In this document: one piece after another, positions 49,099 through 57,588 of the stretch
Layout: every line of letters starts with the position of its first letter
How positions within the stretch are numbered: position 1 is the first letter of the stretch
Assembly: GCF_013618865.1 (NCBI RefSeq)
Contig: NZ_JABSOE010000012.1
Span: 1 to 64,000, forward strand
From: Phocaeicola faecicola
GTDB lineage: Bacteria; Bacteroidota; Bacteroidia; Bacteroidales; Bacteroidaceae
DNA: 64,000 nt
Reading direction: 5' to 3'
Program-made: the position numbers and the translations under genes
Notes under the pieces: model-generated
Seen by the model: the letters and a program-made list of their open reading frames with translations, nothing else
Told to the model about the DNA's origin: nothing
The model's database searches: none

Positions 49099-50133
49099 AT
49101 GACCCAAGATGAAAAATACATCCGCAGATGCATTCAGTTGGCACAAAACGGATTATGCACCACAGCTCCTAATCCGATGGTAGGAGCTGTCATTGTATAC
49201 AATGACCGGATTATCGGGGAAGGTTACCACATACGCAGCGGAGAAGGACATGCAGAGGTCAATGCCATCCGCTCTGTAAAAGACGAGTCACTGCTCAGCA
49301 AGGCGACCATCTATGTCAGCCTGGAGCCCTGTTCGCATTATGGAAAGACCCCTCCCTGCGCCGACCTCATCATCAGCAAAAGAATCCCCAGAGTCGTGAT
49401 TGGCTGTGTAGACCCCTTCCCGCTGGTTGCCGGACGGGGAATCCGGAAGCTTCAGGAAGCCGGCATCTCTGTCACCGTGGGGGTATTGGAACAGGAGTGT
49501 AAAGAACTCATCCGCCGGTTTACTACCTACAACCTGAAAAAGCGTCCGTACATTACACTGAAATGGGCCGAATCGGCCGACGGGTTCATCGATATCATAC
49601 GTCAGGACGGCAAACCGGTCATCCTGTCGACCCCGCTGACCGCTTTACATGCGCACAAACTGCGGGCCGAAAACCAGGCCATTCTGGTAGGCCGGAAGAC
49701 CGCCCTCCTGGACAATCCTTCCCTGTCTACCCGCCACTGGTACGGCAGACACCCGCTCCGGCTGGTTATCGACAAAGACCTGAGCCTGCCTTCCGGTCTG
49801 CACCTGTTCGACGGCTCCCTGCCGACCGTAGTCTTCACTTCCAGACAGAAAGAAAGCAGTAACAATCTGGAATACAGACAACTGGATTTCACACAGGATA
49901 TCCTGCCGCAAATCATGCAGGTACTGTACGAGAAAAAGATACAGACATTACTGGTCGAAGGAGGCAGCCAGCTGCTCCAGTCCTTCCTGTCGTCCGGATT
50001 ATGGGACGAAGCCTACGTAGAGCACAGCCGCACCGTACTGAAAGAAGGAGTGGCCGCTCCGTCCATTTCTCCCCAATATGGCAGGAAAGAATTTCAATAC
50101 GACGGTGTCCGGATGAATTATTATGTCAAATAA
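49099..50133 (+). CDS. ribD: Bifunctional riboflavin biosynthesis deaminase/reductase RibD
   Basis: Second and third steps of riboflavin synthesis: deamination then NADPH-dependent side-chain reduction. It has 344 residues. The N-terminal deaminase has zinc ligands His51 and Glu53 (GHAEVNA) and Cys78 and Cys87 (PCSHYGKTPPC). The C-terminal reductase (about 150-344) has TLKWAESADGFI and LLVEGGSQLLQSFL. Start and end fit the usual length. It is divergent from prmC. Confidence 0.95.
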   Translation: MTQDEKYIRRCIQLAQNGLCTTAPNPMVGAVIVYNDRIIGEGYHIRSGEGHAEVNAIRSVKDESLLSKATIYVSLEPCSHYGKTPPCADLIISKRIPRVVIGCVDPFPLVAGRGIRKLQEAGISVTVGVLEQECKELIRRFTTYNLKKRPYITLKWAESADGFIDIIRQDGKPVILSTPLTALHAHKLRAENQAILVGRKTALLDNPSLSTRHWYGRHPLRLVIDKDLSLPSGLHLFDGSLPTVVFTSRQKESSNNLEYRQLDFTQDILPQIMQVLYEKKIQTLLVEGGSQLLQSFLSSGLWDEAYVEHSRTVLKEGVAAPSISPQYGRKEFQYDGVRMNYYVK

Positions 50134-50240
50134 ATCGAAAACGAGCCCCCTAAATATTGAAATTAAAGAACATAAGAAAGGTTTATCCATAATTTTATAT
50201 AAAACTTAAGGCAAAAGTTCTGATTCGAAAAAAAACTTTC

Positions 50241-50248
50241 TACTTTTG
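50241..50248 (+). promoter_or_regulatory. -7 element of the DUF6242 lipoprotein
   Basis: TACTTTTG matches TAnnTTTG, 29 bases upstream of the ATG at 50278. Confidence 0.5.
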
Positions 50249-50277
50249 CAACCTATAACATAAAGAATCATTTGCAA

Positions 50278-51798
50278 ATGAAAATTAAGTTTTTACCAAT
50301 ATTTATATTTGGCCTACTTTTTGCAACGGCAGGACTTACTACATCGTGCTTGAATAGTGATGTAACTGAAATCACATACAGTTCAAATACCAGCATCACC
50401 GCCTTCTCTCTGGGAACCCTGAAGGTAAAGGTAGTGGGAAAAGACCAGGCTGGAAAAGATTCTGTCTACTACAGCGAGGTAGATATGTCCAACTATCCCT
50501 TTACAATAGACCAGATCCAGCGGACCATCGAGAATAAAGACTCACTGCCGGTAGGAACTGACATTTCAAGAGTAATCACCAGCATTACTGCCGATACCCA
50601 GTACGTATTGTACGGAAAGATCAGCAAAAAAGGGGAAGAACCGACGGATACTTTATGGACTAGCACCGACTCCATCAACTTCGAGGTGGCTCCGGAAGAA
50701 GGACTGACCTTTAAAGTGGGTGCCATGAGCGGGGTAATGGGTAAGCCTTATCACGTGAAACTGAACGTACATACCTTGGTTCCTGATTCATTGCAATGGG
50801 CTTCAGAACCGACACACTACCAGTTTACAGCCGGTAAGCTGAGTCACCAGAAGGCAGTCTTCATCAACAACCGTATTTTTGTATTCGGAAAGCAGAACGG
50901 CGAAACCGCAGTAGAATATACGCGGATTACTTACCCTGTCATCAACGACCAGGGGGTAGTTGTCGCTCCGCAGCCCTCTGCATGGGAGGCTGTAAGCAAC
51001 CCGCAGCTGGCAAAAGCCGATCCTTATTCGGCTACCGTATGGAAAGAACAGATTTACTTCCTTTCTGAAGGAAGCCTGTATATCCTGAACCCGGAAAACC
51101 TGTCTGTAAGCCAGGCTGCCGGAACACTCAACCGCACCGACCTGACACAGGTATTGGGAAGCGTCACCACTCCTTCCGGCATCAGCCAGTTGTATGCCCG
51201 CACTGCCGAAGGATTCATCACTTACACCGAAAACGGACAGACAGCCGGATGGGGTAATACAGAAGCCGCTCCGGAATATGCTCCGGCCAACGGAGAACGG
51301 TTCGCTGCCGCAACGCTCCCGATGTCATACAATAAGAATCTGATGCGTACTATCGTAATGAGCTATAATTCAGCACAGAAGGAATCGGCAGGTGTAATCA
51401 ACCAGCGTCTGACCAACGACAATCAGTGGACAGCCTACAACTATGCGCAGATCGATACCTTCACCTGTCCGAACATCGTAGACGGAAGCATGATTTTCTA
51501 CAACAAGAAACTGTATGCCTTCGGAGGAGCTGTCAGCAGCAAGAAGCACGAAGCCTACAAAGACGCTTTCAGCACATTCTACGCATCTACCGATAACGGA
51601 CTGACATGGACACCAGAAGTACGCTACGTACGTTTCCCTGAGAACCAGTCGTTTGCGACCTATTATCAGAAAGGAACAGCCGGAGAAGGTGCCTATTCAT
51701 GCGTCACCGACAGCTACCATTTCATCTGGATTATCTGGGCAGACGGAACCATGAGCCGCGGCCGCATCAACCACCTGGGATTTGCCTCCAAGTGGTAA
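50278..51798 (+). CDS. DUF6242-type lipoprotein, beta-propeller-like
   Basis: Predicted surface or outer-membrane lipoprotein of about 506 residues. The ATG at 50278 is preferred over an upstream in-frame TTG. Lipobox LTTSC (Cys24). The N-terminal domain (about 30-150) is beta-rich with TDISRVITSITADTQYV. The C-terminal part contains repeats like KAVFINNRIFVFG, IYFLSEGSLYILNP and MIFYNKKLYAFGG that resemble a Kelch-type propeller. To my recollection this matches the DUF6242 family of Bacteroides, of unknown role. It lies between ribD and uppS; cotranscription with uppS is possible (39 bases apart). Confidence 0.65.
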   Translation: MKIKFLPIFIFGLLFATAGLTTSCLNSDVTEITYSSNTSITAFSLGTLKVKVVGKDQAGKDSVYYSEVDMSNYPFTIDQIQRTIENKDSLPVGTDISRVITSITADTQYVLYGKISKKGEEPTDTLWTSTDSINFEVAPEEGLTFKVGAMSGVMGKPYHVKLNVHTLVPDSLQWASEPTHYQFTAGKLSHQKAVFINNRIFVFGKQNGETAVEYTRITYPVINDQGVVVAPQPSAWEAVSNPQLAKADPYSATVWKEQIYFLSEGSLYILNPENLSVSQAAGTLNRTDLTQVLGSVTTPSGISQLYARTAEGFITYTENGQTAGWGNTEAAPEYAPANGERFAAATLPMSYNKNLMRTIVMSYNSAQKESAGVINQRLTNDNQWTAYNYAQIDTFTCPNIVDGSMIFYNKKLYAFGGAVSSKKHEAYKDAFSTFYASTDNGLTWTPEVRYVRFPENQSFATYYQKGTAGEGAYSCVTDSYHFIWIIWADGTMSRGRINHLGFASKW

Positions 51799-51837
51799 AT
51801 ACAGTCTTAATCATCACACTCGAAGAATCGTATCAAC

Positions 51838-52575
51838 ATGCAATATAAGGAACAAATAGACAAGACACGCATTCCGGCACACATTGCCATCATCATGGAC
51901 GGCAACGGACGCTGGGCCAAGCAGCGTGGAGAAGTTCGTTCGGTGGGCCATCAGGCCGGAGCAGAAACCGTACATGTCATTGCAGAAACAGCCGCACGGC
52001 TGGGAGTAAAATACCTTACTCTCTATACTTTCTCTACCGAGAACTGGAATCGCCCGGCAGAGGAAGTAGCCGCTTTAATGGGACTGTTGATGAACTCCAT
52101 CGAAGAGGAAACCCTGATGAAGAACAACATCAGTTTCCGCGTCATCGGAGATATGGAAAGACTGCCGGAAGATGTCAGAGCCTGCCTGCAGCAATGTATC
52201 GAACATACCTCGCAGAATACAGGTATGTGCCTGGTACTTGCATTGAGCTACTCGTCTCAGTGGGAAATTACCGAAGCGGTAAAACAGATTGCACAAGAGG
52301 CCGTCGACAAGAAGATAGACATTTGCCAGATTACAGATGAGACCATCAGCCAGCACCTGACTACTCATTTCATGCCGAATCCGGACCTGCTGATCCGTAC
52401 CGGAGGAGAAATCCGTCTGAGCAATTACCTGTTGTGGCAGTGTGCCTATTCGGAACTGTATTTCTGCGATACATTCTGGCCGGATTTCAAAGAAGAAGAA
52501 TTCTATAAAGCCATTTGTGATTATCAACATAGAGAACGCCGTTTTGGCAAAACAAGTGAACAAATCTTGAAGTAA
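51838..52575 (+). CDS. uppS: Isoprenyl transferase (undecaprenyl diphosphate synthase)
   Basis: Cis-prenyltransferase making the C55 lipid carrier for peptidoglycan and surface polysaccharides. It has 245 residues. The catalytic Asp21 lies in [29 protein letters not shown] and the C-terminal [20 protein letters not shown] with AYSELYF are also family signatures. It is directly followed by bamA (two bases between stop and start), in the conserved Bacteroidetes envelope cluster. Confidence 0.95.
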   Translation: MQYKEQIDKTRIPAHIAIIMDGNGRWAKQRGEVRSVGHQAGAETVHVIAETAARLGVKYLTLYTFSTENWNRPAEEVAALMGLLMNSIEEETLMKNNISFRVIGDMERLPEDVRACLQQCIEHTSQNTGMCLVLALSYSSQWEITEAVKQIAQEAVDKKIDICQITDETISQHLTTHFMPNPDLLIRTGGEIRLSNYLLWQCAYSELYFCDTFWPDFKEEEFYKAICDYQHRERRFGKTSEQILK

Positions 52576-52577
52576 CA

Positions 52578-55220
52578 ATGCGAAACCTTATTTCCTCTAT
52601 TCTACTGATTTTTGCCTGTATGTTCAGCCTTGTGGCGAACGGATATGCACAGGAAAATACAAATTCAACCGGTGAACGCCCCGTTATTCTGTATAATGGC
52701 GCCCCCAAGAAATACGAGATTGCCGATATCAAGGTAACCGGTATCAAGAACTACGAAGATTATGTGCTGATCGGCATATCCGGACTGGCCGTAGGACAAA
52801 CCATCACCGTACCGGGCGATGACATCACAAGTGCCATCAAGCGATACTGGAGACATGGATTGTTTTCGGACGTGAAAATCTCGGCAGAGAAAATTGAAGG
52901 AAACAAAATTTACTTGCTTGTGGAGCTGAAGCAGCGTCCGCGTATCACTGACATCCGTTTCCATGGAGTGAAGAAGGGAGAACGTGAGGACCTGCAGGCC
53001 AAGCTCGGACTGGTTAAGGGTAGTCAGATTACTCCTAACCTGATCGACCGTGCCAAGCTCATCATCAAAAGACACTTTGATGACAAGGGATTCAAGAATG
53101 CAGAAGTCAACATCGTAGAAAAAGAGGACCCGAACAATAAGGAACAGGTATATGTAGATGTCAACATCGACAAGAAGGAGAAGGTAAAGGTACACCAGAT
53201 TACCATCGACGGCAACTACGTACTGAGTGACAAGAAGTTGAAGCGTGTCATGAAAAAGACCAACGAGAAAGGCAAGCTCATCAATCTGTTCCGTACCAAG
53301 AAGTTCATAGAGGAAAAATACGAAGAGGATAAGCAGAAGATCATTGACAAATATAATGAGCTGGGATACCGTGATGCCATCATTGAAGTGGACAGCGTAT
53401 CGCCGTATGACGACAGAACGGTCAACGTATACATGAAGATCAGTGAAGGTGAGAAGTATTACCTGCGCAACATTACCTGGGTAGGAAATACGGTGTATCC
53501 TTCCGACCTGCTGAACGAGCAGCTGCGCATGAAGAGCGGAGATGTATACAACCAGAAATTGCTGAACGACCGTATTACGAACGATGAGGATGCAATCGGA
53601 AACAACTATTATAACCGTGGATATGTGTTCTTCCACCTCGACCCGGTAGAAGTCAACATCGACGGTGACTCCATCGACCTGGAAATGCGTATCGTAGAAG
53701 GACCGCAGGCAACCATCAGCCATGTCCGCATCAACGGTAACGACCGTCTGTATGAAAACGTGGTACGACGCGAGCTCCGTACACGTCCGGGTGACCTGTT
53801 CAGCAAGGAAGCGCTGGAACGTTCTTACCGTGAAATTGCACAGATGGGACACTTCAACCCGGAAAACATCAAACCGGATGTACGTCCGGATGCAGCCAAC
53901 GGTACGGTGGATATCAACTGGGGACTGGAATCAAAGGCCAACGACCAGGTGGAATTCTCTGCCGGATGGGGACAGACCGGTGTCATCGGTAAGCTGAGTC
54001 TGAAGTTCACCAACTTCTCATTCGCCAACCTGTTCCGCAAGAACGACAATTACCGCGGATTCCTGCCGCAGGGAGACGGACAGACACTGACCATCAGCGG
54101 ACAGACCAACGGACGCTACTACCAGTCGTACAGTATCTCGTTCTTCGACCCCTGGTTCGGAGGCAAACGCCCGAACTCGTTGTCGGTATCTGCCTTCTAT
54201 TCGGTACAGACCGATGTCAGCAGCCAGTACTACAACTCGGCTTACATGAACAACTACTATAACTACCTGAGCGGATACGGAAGCTACTACGGTGGTTACT
54301 ACGATAACTACGAGTCTTACTACGACCCTGACAAGTCGATCAAGATGTTCGGAGTATCTCTGGGATGGGGTAAACGTCTCCGCTGGCCGGACGACTATTT
54401 CACCCTGTCGGCCGAACTCTCTTACCAGCGCTTCATGCTGAAAGACTGGAGCTACCTGTACATCAAGCTGAACAACGGACAGTACATGAATACCGGAAAC
54501 TGCAACAGCCTCAGCCTGAACCTGACGCTGGCACGTAACTCTACCGATAACCCGATCTTCCCGCGTTACGGTTCTGAATTCAGTGCTTCGCTGCAGATTA
54601 CTCCGCCTTACTCACTGTTCAGCAAGAAGGACTACTCTACTTACGGTAAGGACAACTACGAGGATGCTGCCAGCATGTACCGCTGGATTGAATACCACAA
54701 GTGGAAATTCAAAGCCAAGACTTATACCGCGCTGATGGATATCCAGAAATGTCCGGTCATCATGACCCGTACGGAATTCGGTATCCTGGGACACTTCAAC
54801 AAGTACAAGCGCTCACCGTTCGAAACCTTCTATGTGGGAGGTGACGGTATGACCGGATACAGTTACAACTACGCATCCGAAACCATTGCCCTCCGCGGTT
54901 ATGAAAACGGTGCATTGACCCCTTACGGTCAGGAAGGATATGCATACATCCGTCTGGGAGCCGAGCTCCGCTACCCGCTGATGCTGGAGAACTCAACCAG
55001 TATCTATGCACTGGGCTTTGTGGAAGCCGGTAACGCATGGACCGATGTGGCCAAGTTCAACCCCTTCCAGTTGAAACGTTCGGCCGGTGTGGGTGTCCGT
55101 ATCTTCCTGCCGATGATCGGTATGATGGGTATTGACTGGGCATACGGATTCGATAAGATCAACGGTTCTACCCAGTATGGAGGAAGCCAGTTCCACTTCA
55201 TTATCGGACAAGAATTTTAA
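52578..55220 (+). CDS. bamA: Outer-membrane protein assembly factor BamA
   Basis: Core of the BAM complex that folds outer-membrane beta-barrel proteins. It has 880 residues. A signal peptide (to about NGYAQ) is followed by five POTRA repeats (about 45-440; for example VTGIKNYEDYVLIGISG, ITIDGNYVLSDKKLKRVM, ITWVGNTVYPSDLLN, VRINGNDRLYENVVRRELRT). The C-terminal 16-strand barrel carries the LRGYE motif of the L6 loop and ends FHFIIGQEF. A Tyr-rich insertion at about 548-587 (YYNSAYMNNYYNYL, YGGYYDNY) is notable. It follows uppS by two bases and precedes two ompH chaperone genes. Confidence 0.95.
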   Translation: MRNLISSILLIFACMFSLVANGYAQENTNSTGERPVILYNGAPKKYEIADIKVTGIKNYEDYVLIGISGLAVGQTITVPGDDITSAIKRYWRHGLFSDVKISAEKIEGNKIYLLVELKQRPRITDIRFHGVKKGEREDLQAKLGLVKGSQITPNLIDRAKLIIKRHFDDKGFKNAEVNIVEKEDPNNKEQVYVDVNIDKKEKVKVHQITIDGNYVLSDKKLKRVMKKTNEKGKLINLFRTKKFIEEKYEEDKQKIIDKYNELGYRDAIIEVDSVSPYDDRTVNVYMKISEGEKYYLRNITWVGNTVYPSDLLNEQLRMKSGDVYNQKLLNDRITNDEDAIGNNYYNRGYVFFHLDPVEVNIDGDSIDLEMRIVEGPQATISHVRINGNDRLYENVVRRELRTRPGDLFSKEALERSYREIAQMGHFNPENIKPDVRPDAANGTVDINWGLESKANDQVEFSAGWGQTGVIGKLSLKFTNFSFANLFRKNDNYRGFLPQGDGQTLTISGQTNGRYYQSYSISFFDPWFGGKRPNSLSVSAFYSVQTDVSSQYYNSAYMNNYYNYLSGYGSYYGGYYDNYESYYDPDKSIKMFGVSLGWGKRLRWPDDYFTLSAELSYQRFMLKDWSYLYIKLNNGQYMNTGNCNSLSLNLTLARNSTDNPIFPRYGSEFSASLQITPPYSLFSKKDYSTYGKDNYEDAASMYRWIEYHKWKFKAKTYTALMDIQKCPVIMTRTEFGILGHFNKYKRSPFETFYVGGDGMTGYSYNYASETIALRGYENGALTPYGQEGYAYIRLGAELRYPLMLENSTSIYALGFVEAGNAWTDVAKFNPFQLKRSAGVGVRIFLPMIGMMGIDWAYGFDKINGSTQYGGSQFHFIIGQEF

Positions 55221-55306
55221 TTAACCTGACAGGAATTGAGAAGCAGGAGCTTCGGAGCATGTCTACCGGTCCCTGGTTCTCAATTTCAGTTTTAAACCAT
55301 AAGATT

Positions 55307-55822
55307 ATGAAAAAACTAATTCTTCTCACCATGTGGCTCATCGCTTGCCACTTCACCGCACAAGCACAACAATTCGCGTTGGTAGACATGGAATACATAC
55401 TGAAACAGATTCCAAGTTATGAACAGGCCAACCAACAGATAGAAAACCTGTCGAAACAGAGACAGAGCGAGATTGAGGCAAAGGTAAACGAGGCAAAAGC
55501 CTTGTACGAAGCCTACCAGAAAAAAGCGGCCACTCTTTCGGCGACTCAGAAGACCGCTCAGGAAGAAGCCATCATTGCCAAGGAAAAGGAAACAGCCGAA
55601 CTGAGAAAGAAATACTTCGGTCCCGAAGGCGAAATCATGAAAAAGCGCCAGGAGCTCATCAGCCCGATACAGGACGCCATTTACAATGCCGTAAAGAACA
55701 TTGCCACACAGAAAGGATACGATGCCGTAATCGACCGCGCATCGGCCCAAAGCATGATTTTTGCCTCTCCACGCATTGATATCAGCAATGAAGTCCTGGC
55801 AAAACTAGGATATTCGAATTAA
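55307..55822 (+). CDS. OmpH/Skp-family periplasmic chaperone (first copy)
   Basis: Periplasmic holdase that carries unfolded outer-membrane proteins to BamA. It has 171 residues from the ATG at 55307 (MKKLILLTMWLIACHFTAQAQ, signal peptide). The mature protein is a long coiled coil of Glu, Gln and Lys-rich helices (QQIENLSKQRQSEIEAKVNEAKALYEAYQ is the type), ending in IDISNEVLAKLGYSN. Usual Skp length. Directly follows bamA. Confidence 0.88.
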   Translation: MKKLILLTMWLIACHFTAQAQQFALVDMEYILKQIPSYEQANQQIENLSKQRQSEIEAKVNEAKALYEAYQKKAATLSATQKTAQEEAIIAKEKETAELRKKYFGPEGEIMKKRQELISPIQDAIYNAVKNIATQKGYDAVIDRASAQSMIFASPRIDISNEVLAKLGYSN

Positions 55823-55892
55823 TTTTATACATTTGCACAGGTGAATATAACCGTTGAAACAGAAATTAATAACAAATAGAAATTTATAGATT

Positions 55893-56438
55893 ATGTTTAA
55901 GAAAATTGCTTTATTACTTTTGCTCATCGCACCGATGAGCGTATTCGCACAGAAGTTTGCTCACTTCAAGTCAATGGACATCATCCCGGTAATGCCTGAA
56001 TACGCAAAGGCACAGACAGACATACAGACGATGCAGAAACAGTATGAAGACGAAATCAAGCGTGCTTCAGACGAATTCAACAAGAAATATGCCGAATACC
56101 AGCAGGAACAGAAAACCCTGCCTCAGAACATCCAGGAACGTCGTCAGAAAGAACTCCAGGAATTGTCTGAAAAAGGCATGCAGTTCCAGCAGGATGCACA
56201 GCAGCAGCTCCAGAAAGCATATGCTGACATGATGGAACCGATCTACAAGAAACTGGAAGATGCAGTAAAAGCCATCGGTGCAGCCGGAGGATATACTTAT
56301 GTATTCGACCTGAACCGTACAGATATCCCTTACATCAACGACACCATGTCAAAGGATGTAACCAACGATATCAAGACAAAACTGGGCATCAGCCTGACAG
56401 CAGTTCCTGCAGCTCCTGCAGCAGCACCAGCACAGTAA
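55893..56438 (+). CDS. OmpH/Skp-family periplasmic chaperone (second copy)
   Basis: Second Skp-like chaperone of 181 residues. Signal peptide ending MSVFAQ, then a helical hairpin (YAKAQTDIQTMQKQYEDEI and KRQKELQEL-type repeats), then a small beta part (AAGGYTYVFDLNRTDIPYIND) and a low-complexity Ala/Pro tail (VPAAPAAAPAQ) absent from the first copy. It lies 70 bases downstream of the first and is probably cotranscribed with bamA. Ends at a strong hairpin terminator. Confidence 0.88.
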   Translation: MFKKIALLLLLIAPMSVFAQKFAHFKSMDIIPVMPEYAKAQTDIQTMQKQYEDEIKRASDEFNKKYAEYQQEQKTLPQNIQERRQKELQELSEKGMQFQQDAQQQLQKAYADMMEPIYKKLEDAVKAIGAAGGYTYVFDLNRTDIPYINDTMSKDVTNDIKTKLGISLTAVPAAPAAAPAQ

Positions 56439-56464
56439 TCCAGAAAAAAGAATAATTACATAAC

Positions 56465-56526
56465 AAACGCGGACCGGTACGGCCGGGCAGGAAAATCGCT
56501 GCCCACTGTATCCGTCCGCGTTTTAA
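56465..56526 (+). terminator. Terminator after the second ompH gene
   Basis: AAACGCGGAC (56465-56474) and GTCCGCGTTT (56514-56523) form a perfect 10-base-pair stem enclosing a second stem GGGCAG/CTGCCC, then TTTTAAAA. murI starts only six bases later, so the structure may also act as its leader. Confidence 0.65.
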
Positions 56527-56531
56527 AATTT

Positions 56532-57374
56532 ATGATGAATCTTATGTATCCCATTATTGGCCCCATCGGCATTTTCGATTCCGGATACGGAGGACTGACC
56601 ATTCTGGAGAAAATCCGCCAGCAGCTTCCCCAATACGACTACCTGTATCTGGGCGACAATGCCCGCACCCCTTACGGTACACGCTCTTTCGAGGTGGTAT
56701 ATGAATTTACCCTGCAAGCCGTACGCAAACTGTTCGAACTGGGCTGTCCGCTGGTCATCCTGGCCTGCAACACCGCCTCGGCAAAGGCCCTGCGCAGCAT
56801 CCAGCAGAACGACCTGCCCTATCTTGACCCTACCCGCAGGGTACTGGGAGTCATCCGTCCCACGGCCGAAAGCATCGGTCCGCTGACCGTATCCCGCCAC
56901 GTAGGTCTGCTGGCCACCGAAGGTACCGTCCGCTCACAGTCGTACCTGATGGAGATACAGAAACTGTATCCGGACATCACCCTCACAGCCAATGCCTGTC
57001 CGCTATGGGTACCGCTGATAGAGAACAACGAGTTCGAGTCGGAAGGAGCCGATTTCTTTGTCCGCAAATACATCAACCAGCTGCTGGAAAAAGACCCTCA
57101 GATTGACACCCTCATTCTGGGATGCACCCACTATCCGCTGCTCATCAGGAAAATCCGGCAGTTTACCCCTCCCCATATCCGTCTGGTAGCCCAGGGAGAA
57201 TACGTAGCCTGCAGTCTGAAAGACTACCTCCACCGCCATCCGGAGATAGAGGAGCGCTGTACCACCCAGGGCAAGTGTCAGTTCCTTACCACCGAATCGG
57301 AAGAGAAATTCCAGGAATCCGCTTCCCTCTTCCTGCACCAGCAAGTCAAGGTACGCAGCATTACCCTCGAATAA
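56532..57374 (+). CDS. murI: Glutamate racemase
   Basis: Makes D-glutamate for peptidoglycan. It has up to 280 residues; starts at 56532, 56535 or 56544 are all possible. The substrate-binding motif PIGIFDSGYGGLTIL is followed by the catalytic cysteine motifs ACNTAS and GCTHYPLL. A 55-residue C-terminal region after the second catalytic cysteine is normal. No promoter box is seen in the six bases after the terminator, so read-through from the ompH genes or a promoter within the hairpin region is needed. Confidence 0.94.
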   Translation: MMNLMYPIIGPIGIFDSGYGGLTILEKIRQQLPQYDYLYLGDNARTPYGTRSFEVVYEFTLQAVRKLFELGCPLVILACNTASAKALRSIQQNDLPYLDPTRRVLGVIRPTAESIGPLTVSRHVGLLATEGTVRSQSYLMEIQKLYPDITLTANACPLWVPLIENNEFESEGADFFVRKYINQLLEKDPQIDTLILGCTHYPLLIRKIRQFTPPHIRLVAQGEYVACSLKDYLHRHPEIEERCTTQGKCQFLTTESEEKFQESASLFLHQQVKVRSITLE

Positions 57375-57452
57375 ATTGGGGATTCACTCCCTTCAAGAAG
57401 CATTTCCTTTTGCATTACGGGCAAGAGGAAATCCCGTCGTTATACACGGTCA

Positions 57453-57536
57453 GACCCTGCATGCGAGGTTGCATAACCCCGCACCCCAGGTCGTCCGACC
57501 CGCATACCGAAGTTGTACAACCCTGCGTGCAGGGTC
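57453..57536. repeat. Nested 84-base hairpin element after murI
   Basis: Outer arms GACCCTGCATGCGAGGTTG (57453-57471) and its near-complement (57518-57536) pair over 19 positions with two wobbles and one mismatch. An inner stem GGTCG-TC-CGACC lies in the centre. It lies between convergent genes and adjoins the terminator of the U32 gene. The nested palindrome layout is like the element at 11349-11418. Confidence 0.65.
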
Positions 57537-57565
57537 AAAAAAAGTCTGCCCTTGTGAGGCAGACT
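57536..57565 (-). terminator. Terminator of the U32 peptidase-family gene
   Basis: On the minus strand AGTCTGCC-TCACAAG-GGCAGACT is followed by TTTTTTT (57536-57542), a textbook intrinsic terminator 24 bases beyond the stop. Confidence 0.85.
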
Positions 57566-57588
57566 CCCAAACGGTTGTTTATTCTTTC

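Noticed and set aside
52665-53852. 395-codon frame antisense to bamA
   Set aside because: Opposite the POTRA-coding region; no family resemblance.
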